Shown piece by piece: positions 25,973-34,328 of a DNA stretch of 64,000 nt. The notes below the pieces were generated by a model that saw only the letters and a program-made list of their open reading frames with translations, was not told where the DNA came from and did no database searches. Within the stretch, counting starts at the first letter, position 1. Each line of letters begins with the position of its first letter. The stretch covers positions 9,176,001 through 9,240,000 of the forward strand of contig CP108521.1 in NCBI GenBank assembly GCA_035999765.1. The letters run 5' to 3'. Made by a program: the position numbers and the translations under genes. This DNA is from Streptomyces sp. NBC_01231. Its GTDB lineage: Bacteria; Actinomycetota; Actinomycetes; Streptomycetales; Streptomycetaceae.

Positions 25973-26785
25973 TCAGGGTTTCACGGCCACCGCGCCGAAC
26001 TGCGGTACCACGACGGGGGAGTCGGGCTCGGCACGCCACTGCGAACACGACACCAGTCCCGGCTCCAGCAGCTCCAGGCCCTCGAAGAAGGCGGCGATGT
26101 CCGCGCGGCTGCGGGCGGTGATCGGCGGTGTGGCGTTCTCGTTCCAGAACTTCATCGCCGGGATCTGGCCCTCGCCGCCGAGATCCGCGTCGAAGGTGGG
26201 GTGGGTGAGGGCCAGGTGACTGCCGGCCGGCATCGCCGCCATCACCCGGCGGGCGATGTCCCGGGCCTCCTCGGCGTCCAGGACGAAGTTGAGGATGCCC
26301 AGCATCATCACGGCGACCGGCTTGTCGAAGTCCAGGGTCCGCGCGGCGCGTTCGAGGATGGCGTCCGGGTCGTGCACATCGGCGTCGATGTAGTCGGTGA
26401 CGCCGTCGGCGGTGCTGGTGAGCAGGGTGCGGGCGTGGACCAGCACGATCGGGTCGTTGTCGACGTAGACGATCCGTGATTCCGGGGCGATCCGCTGGGC
26501 GATCTGGTGGGTGTTGTCGACCGTCGGCAGCCCGGTGCCGATGTCGAGGAACTGCCGTATGCCCTGTTCCTCGGCGAGAAACCGCACCGCGCGGCCCAAG
26601 AACCAGCGGTCGGCGCGGGCGATCTCCCGGATGATCGGGAACATTCCGGCCACGTGGGCCCCGACCTGCTGGTCGACCTCGTAGTTGTCCTTGCCGCCGA
26701 TCCAGTAGTTCCAGACGCGCGCGTTGTGCGCCACACCGGTGTTCAGCCTCGCCGACGTGTCTGTGGGTGTGTGGCTGTCGCTCAC
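25973..26785 (-). CDS. SAM-dependent methyltransferase (DUF574/methyltransf_19)
   Basis: 270 residues, a Streptomyces-rich family. It has the signature ARVWNYWIGGKDNYEVDQQ near residues 22-40, an AdoMet loop FLDIGTGLPT and acidic YVDNDPIV, followed by VMMLGILNFV. Substrates are unknown for the family. GTG at 26785 is preferred because GAAGGAG lies about 8 bases upstream; an in-frame ATG 13 codons earlier has no such signal. It lies 51 bases upstream of the glutamine-synthetase-like gene on the same strand, so they may share a transcript. Confidence 0.88.
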   Translation of the reverse strand: MSDSHTPTDTSARLNTGVAHNARVWNYWIGGKDNYEVDQQVGAHVAGMFPIIREIARADRWFLGRAVRFLAEEQGIRQFLDIGTGLPTVDNTHQIAQRIAPESRIVYVDNDPIVLVHARTLLTSTADGVTDYIDADVHDPDAILERAARTLDFDKPVAVMMLGILNFVLDAEEARDIARRVMAAMPAGSHLALTHPTFDADLGGEGQIPAMKFWNENATPPITARSRADIAAFFEGLELLEPGLVSCSQWRAEPDSPVVVPQFGAVAVKP

Positions 26786-26976
26786 GTCTGTGCTCCTTCT
26801 CGCGCCTGCCGCCGTCGCCGTCATTGTGCCGTCCGATGATCAGCTCTGTCCCGGGAACGGCCGGAGCGGTGGGAGGCCGCGGAAGGCGGTGAGAGGCGCT
26901 GAGAGGCGGTCGTGGGAGGGGAGGGAGACGAAGGCGACGGACGGGCGGGGTGCGGGAGGGGTCAGCCGAGGGGCGG

Positions 26977-27852
26977 TCAGTCGATCTCATACGGGTCCGG
27001 GGCCGGTGTCCGGCCGGCCAGCACGTCCGTCAGACGCGGGGTGCCCTGCTGGACCGCCCGCTCGACGGAGTCGTCCTCGCCGCCGTCGGGTCCGCCGCCG
27101 GTCACGGTGACCGCGTCGGTGCCGACGCGTACGACGGCGACGTCCAGGGTGAGCGTGGTGGGCACGTCGTCCGCGGTGCCCTGCACGACCACCTGCAGTC
27201 CCTGCCGGGCGTCGCCCTCCTTCGGCACCGGGGTCTCCGTCACCTGGACCGTGCGCTTGTCGCCCGCCGAGTCGGTCGCGGTGAACTCGTCGCACTCCGT
27301 CGGCAGGGACTTCAGCCAGTCCAGGGAGTCGTCCAAGGCGGCCCGGTCGTAGGCGGCGACCTGGTAGAGCAGCCGGGAGTCGCCCTCCTTGAAGCCGGTC
27401 AGCGCGGATGCGCCCGACGGCTTGCCCAGCAGATCCTCGTCGTAAAGCGAGTCGAGCAGCTTCTGGCAGTCCGCGGCGTCGGCCTTGGCGGTGAGGAAGT
27501 CGGCGACGTCCACCTTGCCGGCCAGCAGTTTGTCGCGCCAGGACGCGGCGTCGGCGACCTTCGTCCAGTCGTCCTCGATGTCGGCCTCGGTGATCAGCGC
27601 GGCCCGTGCTCCGGCGTCGGTGAGACGGGCTCCGGAGGCGGCGGGTGACGTCGCGGCGAGGGGGGAGGCGGCCCGCGACGCGTCCGCGACGGGCGACTCG
27701 GCGGCACCCGATCCCTGCCCACCACTGTCGCCGTCCGAGCAGGCCGACGCGGTCAGCAGCACACCCGCCGCCAGGGCCGACGCGAGGAACCGGACGACGG
27801 GGGCACCTCCCGTGACGGTGCGGCGATGGGCGCGGGACGGACGAGCGGTCAT
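26977..27852 (-). CDS. Secreted lipoprotein of unknown function
   Basis: 291 residues. The N-terminus has basic residues, a hydrophobic stretch VRFLASALAAGVLL and lipobox TASAC, so it is a membrane-anchored lipoprotein. An Ala/Ser/Gly-rich linker follows, then a sensor-like globular region (LITEADIEDDW, LPTECDEF). Two mature cysteines (in ADCQKLL and TECDEF) could form a disulfide. No enzyme motif is seen. ATG at 27852 has GGAGG upstream. The flanks 26786-26976 and 27853-28108 hold no other recognisable gene. Confidence 0.75.
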   Translation of the reverse strand: MTARPSRAHRRTVTGGAPVVRFLASALAAGVLLTASACSDGDSGGQGSGAAESPVADASRAASPLAATSPAASGARLTDAGARAALITEADIEDDWTKVADAASWRDKLLAGKVDVADFLTAKADAADCQKLLDSLYDEDLLGKPSGASALTGFKEGDSRLLYQVAAYDRAALDDSLDWLKSLPTECDEFTATDSAGDKRTVQVTETPVPKEGDARQGLQVVVQGTADDVPTTLTLDVAVVRVGTDAVTVTGGGPDGGEDDSVERAVQQGTPRLTDVLAGRTPAPDPYEID

Positions 27853-28108
27853 GACGGGACGCCTCCAGACATCGACAGATGCCCCCAGCGGACCACCGGC
27901 CCTCGTGGCACACCAGCGCACGGGCCTGTTCGGGTGAGCGGACCGCCATGGACGGCGGCGACTCGAACGCCCCGCCCGGCATGCCCGACCGCGCCCCCGC
28001 TACGAGACTGTCCTCCATACGGCTCCGGCCGCACACGACACCGTCCACACGCGCACCGTCCACATACGACATCGTCCGCACCCGGCCCCCGGACCCCAAG
28101 GAGCGGTC

Positions 28109-28564
28109 ATGCTGCCCGGATTCCTCACCAGGGCGGTCGAGGCGCTGTTCGACCGCGAGGGCCGCTCCCTCCATCTGAGGGCGGCAGGCGGCGCGCTGAT
28201 CGTCCTCGTGGTCGTGATGCTCATCGGCTCATGGGCCGTGATCGCCGCCGAGCAGGGCGCGAAGAGCGCCAATCTGACGACCTATCCGAGAGCCATCTGG
28301 TGGTCGGTCGAAACCGCGACCACCGTCGGATACGGCGACTTCTACCCGGTGACCCTGTGGGGCCGGATCGTCGGCGGGGTGATGATGGTCGTCGGCATCA
28401 CCACGTACGGCATAGTCACCGCGGCCCTGGCCACCTGGTTCGTGGGCAGGGAGGGCAAGCGGCGCGGCCGGATCGCCCACGAGGTCGGTACGGACCTCCA
28501 CGCCCTGCACGAGCGCTTCGACCGTATCGAACGGCTGCTCGCGGGCCGGCCGAAGGACGACTGA
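28109..28564 (+). CDS. Two-transmembrane potassium channel
   Basis: 151 residues. Helix 1 is LIVLVVVMLIGSWAVIA (about 30-46), the pore helix and selectivity filter read TATTVGYGD (filter TVGYGD at 72-77), and helix 2 is VGGVMMVVGITTYGIVTAAL. A short cytoplasmic coiled-coil tail follows (LHERFDRIERLL), KcsA-like in layout. It should form a tetrameric K+ channel of the inner membrane. The upstream gap contains repeated CCGTCCACA motifs of unknown role. It converges with the DUF3140 gene. Confidence 0.92.
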   Translation: MLPGFLTRAVEALFDREGRSLHLRAAGGALIVLVVVMLIGSWAVIAAEQGAKSANLTTYPRAIWWSVETATTVGYGDFYPVTLWGRIVGGVMMVVGITTYGIVTAALATWFVGREGKRRGRIAHEVGTDLHALHERFDRIERLLAGRPKDD

Positions 28565-28587
28565 GGCGGCGTCAGCTCGGGCTCACG

Positions 28588-28920
28588 TCACGACCTGAGC
28601 GGATCGTGCCCGATCGTCATCAGGAGATGCCGGCGGCGCGTCTCCTCGGCCTCGGGCTCGTTCTCCACGTCCGTCTGCTCGGCGACGGTGTCCACGACGT
28701 CGTACATCACCCGGACGTCGTCGTCGGTGAGATCCGTGCGCCGCTTCTGGAGGATCTCCAGAACATGCTGCCCCGTGGGCGTGCCCGCGTGTTCGGGCAG
28801 CGGCTCCGTGTTCTCGTCGGCGTCACGCACCCGCAGCCAGGCGGCCAGTTCCTGCGAGGTCATGTTCACCGCGCGGTGGAAGCCCTCCCACAGCGCGTCC
28901 ATTTCGAGGGCGTCGGTCAT
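28588..28920 (-). CDS. DUF3140 family protein
   Basis: 110 residues, acidic. The start DALWEGFHRAVNMTSQELAAWL, the middle GQHVLEILQKRRTDLTDDDV and the ending RRRHLLMTIGHDP match the DUF3140 family of actinobacteria and other stress-adapted bacteria. The name is the only annotation possible. ATG at 28920 has AGAGG about 7 bases upstream. It lies 54 bases downstream of the Dps gene on the same strand. Confidence 0.78.
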   Translation of the reverse strand: MTDALEMDALWEGFHRAVNMTSQELAAWLRVRDADENTEPLPEHAGTPTGQHVLEILQKRRTDLTDDDVRVMYDVVDTVAEQTDVENEPEAEETRRRHLLMTIGHDPLRS

Positions 28921-28974
28921 CAAGTGCCTCTTCTGTGCTACGAGTTCGGACCGGGGGTGGGACCGGGCGGCCGG

Positions 28975-29457
28975 TCAGTCGTTCCTGGGCCAGTTCTCCG
29001 CGTCGAACATCCAGCGCTGCTTCTCCAGCTCGGCGGTGATGGTGATCAGCAGGTCCTGGGAGACAGGGTCGGCCTTGTCGGTCGCCTCAATGCGCTCGCG
29101 CAGTCGCCCGATGGCCGCCTCCAGGGCCTCGACCATCACCTGGACGACGTCGGTGTCCCGTACCCAGCCGTCCTTCGGGCTCGGCAGGGTGAACGCCGAC
29201 GCGATGGTCTCGGGCCGGCCGTCCGGCGGCAGCCCGAGCGCCGCCGCTCGCTCCGCCACGGTGTCGGAGAACTCGCGCGCGGCCGTCACCACTTCGTCGA
29301 GCTGCAGGTGGATCGACCTGAAGCGCGGTCCCACGAGGTTCCAGTGGGCCTGCTTCCCGATCAGGGACAGCCCGACAAGGTCCACCAGAGTGCTCTGCAG
29401 CGCGTCCCCGACCACCTGCCGGGCGGAATCGGGAATCGTGCTCTTCACGACAGTCAT
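28975..29457 (-). CDS. dps: Dps-family DNA-protecting ferritin
   Basis: 160 residues, one four-helix ferritin-like bundle. The ferroxidase ligands are visible: GKQAHWNLVGPRFRSIHLQL (His and Asp/Glu region) and DEVVTAAREF. AELEKQRWMFDAENWPRN ends the chain as in Dps. It would store iron and protect DNA during oxidative stress. The start at 29457 overlaps the WhiB gene end by 4 bases, implying coupled translation from the whiB-like transcript. Confidence 0.93.
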   Translation of the reverse strand: MTVVKSTIPDSARQVVGDALQSTLVDLVGLSLIGKQAHWNLVGPRFRSIHLQLDEVVTAAREFSDTVAERAAALGLPPDGRPETIASAFTLPSPKDGWVRDTDVVQVMVEALEAAIGRLRERIEATDKADPVSQDLLITITAELEKQRWMFDAENWPRND

Positions 29458-29711
29458 ACGGTGCTTCCCCTTCTGGCGTCGTCTCCGGCCGAACGGAGCA
29501 GCGCGTCCCGTTCCTCCTCGCAGGTCCCGCCCCACACGCCCGAGGTCTGCCCGCAGTCCAGCGCGAACGCCAGACACTCGGGGATCACCGGGCAGCGGGC
29601 GCAGACCCGCTTCGCGGCCGCGATGTCTCGCAGCGCAGGTCCGGTCGTGCCCACGGGAAAGAACAACTCGGGGTCCTCTCCCACGCAGGCAGCGCTGCGC
29701 AACCACTCCAT
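29454..29711 (-). CDS. WhiB-family iron-sulfur transcription factor
   Basis: 85 residues. Four cluster cysteines are Cys9, Cys37, Cys40 and Cys46 (C-x27-C-x2-C-x5-C), and the turn motif is GVWGG (58-62), followed by a basic C-terminus EEERDALLR. WhiB proteins bind a 4Fe-4S cluster and act with sigma factors in redox or developmental control. The stop overlaps the dps start by 4 bases, so this regulator and its likely oxidative-stress partner are co-produced. Upstream in-frame starts would add about 20 residues. Confidence 0.9.
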   Translation of the reverse strand: MEWLRSAACVGEDPELFFPVGTTGPALRDIAAAKRVCARCPVIPECLAFALDCGQTSGVWGGTCEEERDALLRSAGDDARRGSTV

Positions 29712-29776
29712 GGCAGCGCGGGTGCCCACCGCGAACTGGTGCAAACACCTCGCGGCGACGCCTCGCGGGTGCTGTC

Positions 29777-30586
29777 TCAGCTCGTGAGCACCTCGTCCAC
29801 GAAGCGAGTCACGTCCGCGAAGACCGTCTCCCGGTCCGTCTCGTGGAACACCTCGTGCCGGGCGCCCGGGCGGAGCCGCTCGGTCAGCCGGCCGCCGCTC
29901 AGCTCCTCGACGCCGACCCGGCTCCCGGCGAGCGGCACCAGCCGGTCCTCCTCGCCGTGCAGCCACAGCAGCGGCAGCCGTCCCACGTCACCGGCCTTGG
30001 ACACGGTCTCCAGGGTCCGCGTGAACGCCTCCAGCGTCGGCCGTTTCATCGGTCCGTGCCACACCAGCGGATCCGCCGCGTAGGCCGCGCCCACCGCCGG
30101 GTCACGGGAGAGCGCGGCCGGGCTGATCGGGGTGTCGGGGATCTCGTCCAGGGCCAGCAGCCGCCCCGGCAGCTCCCACGTGCCGATCACCGGCCCGGAC
30201 AGCACCAGCGCGGTGAGCGTGTCGCCGTGGCGCTGCGCGTAGCGGGCCGCGATCAGACCGCCCATGGAATGCCCGACCATCACCACCGGTACGTCGGGAT
30301 ACGCACTCCGGGCCGACCCGGCCACGGTGTGCACGTCGGTGACCACGTCCTCGAAGTCCTCGATCAGTACGCGCTCGCCCGCCGACCCTCCGTGACCGAC
30401 GTGGTCCGGGCCGAACACGGCCGCTCCGTGCCCCACGAGGACCTCGGCGAGCTCCTCGTACCGGCCGATGTGCTCGCCGTACCCGTGGACGAGGAGCGCG
30501 ACGTACCGGGGGCGCTCGGCCGGCCACTCCCGTGCGCTGATCGCGCCCCGGGTCCCCGGCAGGACGTGCTCGCGGGAGTCGGTCAT
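29777..30586 (-). CDS. Alpha/beta hydrolase (monoacylglycerol lipase-like)
   Basis: 269 residues. The oxyanion-hole segment is LVHGYGEHIGRYEELA (HG at 34-35), the nucleophile elbow GHSMGG has Ser107, and the acid and His are expected in WLHGEEDRLVP and RHEVFHE. This arrangement is typical of bacterial monoacylglycerol lipases or lysophospholipases acting in the cytosol. ATG at 30586 has GGAG close upstream. It is divergent from the TauE-type permease across 170 bases with no other gene. Confidence 0.9.
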   Translation of the reverse strand: MTDSREHVLPGTRGAISAREWPAERPRYVALLVHGYGEHIGRYEELAEVLVGHGAAVFGPDHVGHGGSAGERVLIEDFEDVVTDVHTVAGSARSAYPDVPVVMVGHSMGGLIAARYAQRHGDTLTALVLSGPVIGTWELPGRLLALDEIPDTPISPAALSRDPAVGAAYAADPLVWHGPMKRPTLEAFTRTLETVSKAGDVGRLPLLWLHGEEDRLVPLAGSRVGVEELSGGRLTERLRPGARHEVFHETDRETVFADVTRFVDEVLTS

Positions 30587-30756
30587 GTCTCCTCCGAAGG
30601 GGGTCGGTGCGGCTCCTCGGGATCTTCCCAGGGGCCGGCGGACGGGTCCATACGACGCCGCCGCACCGGATGCGGGAGCGGCGCCCACACCCACCGGCCA
30701 CCTGGCGAGACGCTCCTTACGGGCCTCGGTTCCTTGCACATAGCATCGGTGTTCGC

Positions 30757-31530
30757 ATGAACACGATGACCCTCTGGCACATCACCGGCTGGGAGTTCGC
30801 CGCCCTCGCCTTCGCCGCCCTGCTCGTCGGTTTCTCCAAGACCGCCGTCAGCGGGGCCAACACCGTCAGCCTGGCGGTCTTCGCGGCCGTCCTGCCCGCC
30901 CGCGCCTCCACCGGCGTCCTGCTGCCGGTGTTGATCGCCGGCGATGTGCTCGCCGTGCTCACCTACCGCAGGCACGCCCACTGGCCCACGCTGTGGCGGC
31001 TGTTCCCGGCGGTCGCCGTGGGTGTGGTCGCCGGCACGCTGTTCCTGATGTGGGCGGACGACGCGATCGTCCGCACGTCGATCGGCGCGATCCTGCTGCT
31101 GATGGCCGGGGTGACGGTGTGGCGCCGGCGCACGGCCGACGCGCAGCAGGAGCCGGACACCGTCGCCAACCGGGCGGGCCGCGTCAAGGCCCGCTCGTAC
31201 GGCGTCCTCGGCGGCTTCACCACGATGGTCGCCAACGCCGGCGGCCCGGTGATGTCGATGTATCTCCTTTCCGCGGGCTTCCGCAAGCTCGGCTTCCTCG
31301 GGACCTCCGCCTTCTTCTTCCTGATCGTCAACGTGTCCAAGGTGCCCTTCAGCGTCGGCCTCGGACTGATCGACGGCCACTCGCTGCTCCTCGACGCGGC
31401 GCTCGCCGTGTTCGTCGTGCCCGGGGCGTTCATCGGCAAGTGGGCCGTGAACAGGATCAACCAGCGCTTGTTCGAACAGTTGGTGATCGCGGCGACGATC
31501 CTGGGCGGCCTGCAACTACTGCTCCGCTAG
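30757..31530 (+). CDS. TauE/SafE family anion permease
   Basis: 257 residues with about eight hydrophobic helices (ALAFAALLVGFSKTAVSGA, FPAVAVGVVAGTLFLMW, AFFFLIVNVSKVPFSVGL and others). The pattern GFSKTAVSG in the first half and GGFTTMVANAGGPVM in the second half is the duplicated motif of the TauE/SafE sulfite-exporter family. The transported anion is unknown. ATG at 30757 has no ribosome-binding site, and TAGCAT lies 10 bases upstream, so leaderless initiation is possible. Confidence 0.9.
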   Translation: MNTMTLWHITGWEFAALAFAALLVGFSKTAVSGANTVSLAVFAAVLPARASTGVLLPVLIAGDVLAVLTYRRHAHWPTLWRLFPAVAVGVVAGTLFLMWADDAIVRTSIGAILLLMAGVTVWRRRTADAQQEPDTVANRAGRVKARSYGVLGGFTTMVANAGGPVMSMYLLSAGFRKLGFLGTSAFFFLIVNVSKVPFSVGLGLIDGHSLLLDAALAVFVVPGAFIGKWAVNRINQRLFEQLVIAATILGGLQLLLR

Positions 31531-31578
31531 GACCTGTCCGACAGAGGCCCCGCCTCCAGGACCTCGTAGGCTCTCGCC

Positions 31579-32325
31579 ATGTCCACGCATGTCCTCATCC
31601 TCGGTGGCACCGCCGAGGCTCGTGAGCTGGCCGCCGCGCTGGTGACGCGTCGCGATGTCCGTGTCACGACCTCGCTGGCCGGGCGCGTGGCGCGTCCGGG
31701 GGCGATCACGGGCGAGGTCAGGATCGGGGGCTTCGGCGGAGCGGACGGGCTGGCCGACTGGCTGCGCGAGCAACGCGTGGACGCCCTCGTCGACGCCACC
31801 CACCCCTTCGCCGAGTCGATCACGGCGAACGCGGCTCGGGCCGCCGCGGTGACCGGTGTCCCGGCGCTGGTGCTGCGCCGCCCGGGCTGGCACCCCGGTC
31901 CCGAGGACCGCTGGCACCCGGTCACCTCCCTGGCCGCCGCCGCGGACCTGCTGCCCCGACTCGGCCGACGCGTGTTCCTGACCACCGGACGTCTGGGCCT
32001 GGCCGCCTTCGCCCACCTCGCGGACCTGCATTTCGTCGTACGGTCGGTGGAACTGCCCCGGCCGCCGATGCCGCCGCGCACCGAAGTGCTCCTGGCCCGC
32101 GGACCGTTCACGGTGGCCGACGAGACGGCCCTGCTGTGCGACCACCGCATCGACGTCCTCGTCACCAAGGACAGCGGGGGAGGGGCCACGGCCGCCAAGC
32201 TCACGGCCGCACGCGAACTGTGCCTGCCGGTCGTGGTCGTACAGCGCCCGCCCCTGCCGGAAGCCGTGACCACCGTGCCCGACGTGGCGCGCGTCCTGGC
32301 ATGGCTGGGCCTCGACCCGCCGTGA
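31579..32325 (+). CDS. cobK: Precorrin-6A (cobalt-precorrin-6A) reductase
   Basis: 248 residues of the CobK/CbiJ family, which reduces precorrin-6A to 6B with NADPH in corrin-ring synthesis. The N-terminal nucleotide fold is HVLILGGTAEARELAAAL, with VDALVDATHPFAESI and LVTKDSGGGATAAK near the C-terminus, all family hallmarks. TAGGCT ends 6 bases before ATG with no ribosome-binding site, suggesting a leaderless transcript. It converges with cobF; 32326-32447 between them is empty. Confidence 0.93.
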   Translation: MSTHVLILGGTAEARELAAALVTRRDVRVTTSLAGRVARPGAITGEVRIGGFGGADGLADWLREQRVDALVDATHPFAESITANAARAAAVTGVPALVLRRPGWHPGPEDRWHPVTSLAAAADLLPRLGRRVFLTTGRLGLAAFAHLADLHFVVRSVELPRPPMPPRTEVLLARGPFTVADETALLCDHRIDVLVTKDSGGGATAAKLTAARELCLPVVVVQRPPLPEAVTTVPDVARVLAWLGLDPP

Positions 32326-32447
32326 CCGAGGCCCGGCCGCGACCGGTACCGTCCACCGGAAGTCCCTTCGGACGGTGATCGCGTGGGAGCCGATGAGCGG
32401 GGGGGCGACATCCGACGGCCGGCTGTGCGGGCCCTGCGGACCGGGCG

Positions 32448-33218
32448 TCAGTCCCGGGGGCGCCTGCGCAACAGATACGTGTCCATGATCCAGCCCTTGC
32501 GCTCCCGGGCCTGCGCGCGCAGTCGCTCGATACGGGGAGCGGCCTCGGCGATCGGGCCGGCGGCGAGGATCTCGTCCGGCGTGCCTATGTAGGCGCCCCA
32601 GTAGATGTCGATGTCCTGGTCGGCGTACCGGAGGAAGGCCTGGTGGGCGTCGAGCATCACGACCACGTCGTCCACGCCCTCGGGGAAACCCTCGGCGAGC
32701 CGCCGGCCGGTGGTGATCTGCACGGGCCGGGCGACCCGGTTCAGTCCGGTGCGGTGCCGGGCGACCAGCGCCGAGACGCTGCTGATCCCGGGCACGACGT
32801 CGTACACGAAGTCCACCGTGCCCCGGTCGAGGATCTCGTCCAGGATCCCGATCGTGCTGTCGTACAGCGCGGGGTCGCCCCACACCAGGAACGCGCCGCT
32901 CTCGTCCTCGCCCAACTCTTCGGCGATCAGCCGCGCGTAGATCTCCGCGCGGGCGCTGCGCCAGTCCCCGACGGCGGGGGAGTACGCGGCGCCGCCCGCG
33001 GCCCGGTCGCGCTCCGGATCACGCGCCTCGACCACGCGGTACGTCCCCTGCGGCACATGTGCGTCGAGCATGTCCCGGCGCAGCCCCACGAGGTCCGCCT
33101 TCACCTCGCCCTTGTCCAGGACGAAGAACACGTCCGTGCCGCGCAGCGCCTTGACCGCCTGCAGGGTGAGCTGGTCGGGGTCGCCCGCGCCGATACCGAT
33201 GACATGAATCTTTCGCAC
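32448..33218 (-). CDS. cobF: Precorrin-6A synthase (deacetylating)
   Basis: 256-residue SAM-dependent tetrapyrrole methylase. It methylates C-1 and releases acetate to give precorrin-6A, the substrate of the CobK encoded opposite. The glycine loop VIGIGAGDPDQLTLQA is at residues 5-20, followed by ALRGTDVFFVLDKG and the second half FLVWGDPALYDS. GTG at 33218 gives the conserved start. The two convergent genes catalyse consecutive steps of the aerobic pathway, so their pairing is meaningful though they are not in one operon. Confidence 0.93.
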   Translation of the reverse strand: MRKIHVIGIGAGDPDQLTLQAVKALRGTDVFFVLDKGEVKADLVGLRRDMLDAHVPQGTYRVVEARDPERDRAAGGAAYSPAVGDWRSARAEIYARLIAEELGEDESGAFLVWGDPALYDSTIGILDEILDRGTVDFVYDVVPGISSVSALVARHRTGLNRVARPVQITTGRRLAEGFPEGVDDVVVMLDAHQAFLRYADQDIDIYWGAYIGTPDEILAAGPIAEAAPRIERLRAQARERKGWIMDTYLLRRRPRD

Positions 33219-33417
33219 GCCCCGAGTCTGCCCCACCCCACTGACACCGCGGACACCGCGTCCATGCCGGTCCCCGCGGCACGATGGCCGGCGGTCCGCG
33301 TTCCGACGGGTCGCGCCGCCGGTGACCCCAGATGCGGGCGGGTCCACGCCGCTTCCGGGCCGGGCGTCCGCACGGCCCCCGGGGCACAGCCCGGGACGGG
33401 CGACGGCGCTGCCGTGG

Positions 33418-33948
33418 CTACGACACCCCCCGCGCCCCCCGCAGCCGCGGCGCCCGATCCCGCGCGTCCACGCTCTCGCCGTCCCGCTCCACGGCCTCCG
33501 CCAGTTCCCCTGCCCACACCGACAGTGCCGGCAGGTCCATGTCGTAGGGTCGGCTGCGCCCGGTGGCCGACGCCCACTCCGCCAGTGCGCCCGCGCCGCG
33601 CCGCAGGAGCCGGGCGCCGCCCGTCACGTTGCCGCGGGCCGCGTGGGTGAGCCCCACGGCGAGCTGGGCGAGGGCCCGCCACAACGCGCGTTCGTCCTCG
33701 GGCCCCGACTTCCAGGCGTCCTCGAACACCTCGTGCGCGTGGAACGGCTTCCCCTCGTCCAACAGCGACTGCGCCTCCGCGACGCTCTCCTCCGGGGCCC
33801 GGACAACGCCCTCGGGCTGCCGGGCGACCCCGTCCGAGCCGTACGGCAGCGGCCGCCCCAGCCCGTCCCGGGGCCGGGCGTTGCGTGCCCGGCCCTCCTC
33901 GTCCCGGTCCCGTGCGCCGACCTGCCGTCCTGCGGATGCACTGCCCAT
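33418..33948 (-). CDS. DUF309 domain protein
   Basis: 176 residues. The C-terminal half carries the helical DUF309 signature: LLDEGKPFHAHEVFEDAWKS, then ERALWRALAQLAVGLTHAAR with NVTGGARLLRRG. The conserved His-Ala-His-Glu-Val-Phe-Glu stretch could bind a metal or phosphate. The first 60 residues are charged and probably disordered. Function is unknown. No gene was recognised in 33219-33417. Confidence 0.82.
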   Translation of the reverse strand: MGSASAGRQVGARDRDEEGRARNARPRDGLGRPLPYGSDGVARQPEGVVRAPEESVAEAQSLLDEGKPFHAHEVFEDAWKSGPEDERALWRALAQLAVGLTHAARGNVTGGARLLRRGAGALAEWASATGRSRPYDMDLPALSVWAGELAEAVERDGESVDARDRAPRLRGARGVS

Positions 33949-34028
33949 ACGTCGATTGTCCCGCGCCGGGCACCGACGGCCGCGGCCGCCCCACGCCCTC
34001 CCCCATCGAGGAGGCCCCCGACGTGCGG

Positions 34029-34067
34029 TAAAGTTCTGTCCGCGCGTTCCCACGGCTCACCGTGGGA
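34029..34067 (+). promoter_or_regulatory. -10 element and hairpin upstream of second tRNA-Pro
   Basis: TAAAGT (34029-34034) lies in the context GTGCGGTA, shared with copy 1. It is followed by a perfect 8-bp hairpin TCCCACGG-ctca-CCGTGGGA (34048-34067) just before the tRNA. Confidence 0.45.
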
Positions 34068-34074
34068 GGCGCAC

Positions 34075-34148
<74 letters not shown>

Positions 34149-34168
34149 CTTTGCGGAGTCGCAGGTCA

Positions 34169-34201
34169 GGGGTCGTTTCAGAGGAGATCTGAAACGGCCC
34201 C
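34169..34201 (+). terminator. Rho-independent terminator after tRNA-Pro copy 2
   Basis: GGGGTCGTTTCAGA pairs with TCTGAAACGGCCCC (one G-T pair) around a GGAGA loop. It is followed by only a short T run, as is common in Streptomyces. Nothing else is evident in 34202-34328. Confidence 0.8.
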
Positions 34202-34328
34202 TTGATCATGCTCGGGGGCCGGTTGGGGCGCGAACCGGAGTGTCGGCTTTCTCGCCTCTCTTACGCAGTACGAGTGAATGAACCGACGGTTCCGTTCAGG
34301 GCCGGTCGCAGGTCCTTAGGGTTCCTGA

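Noticed and set aside
31531..33417. Cobalamin riboswitch near cobK or cobF
   Set aside because: The gaps before each gene are short or lack the B12-box and the multi-stem layout; nothing resembling it was seen.
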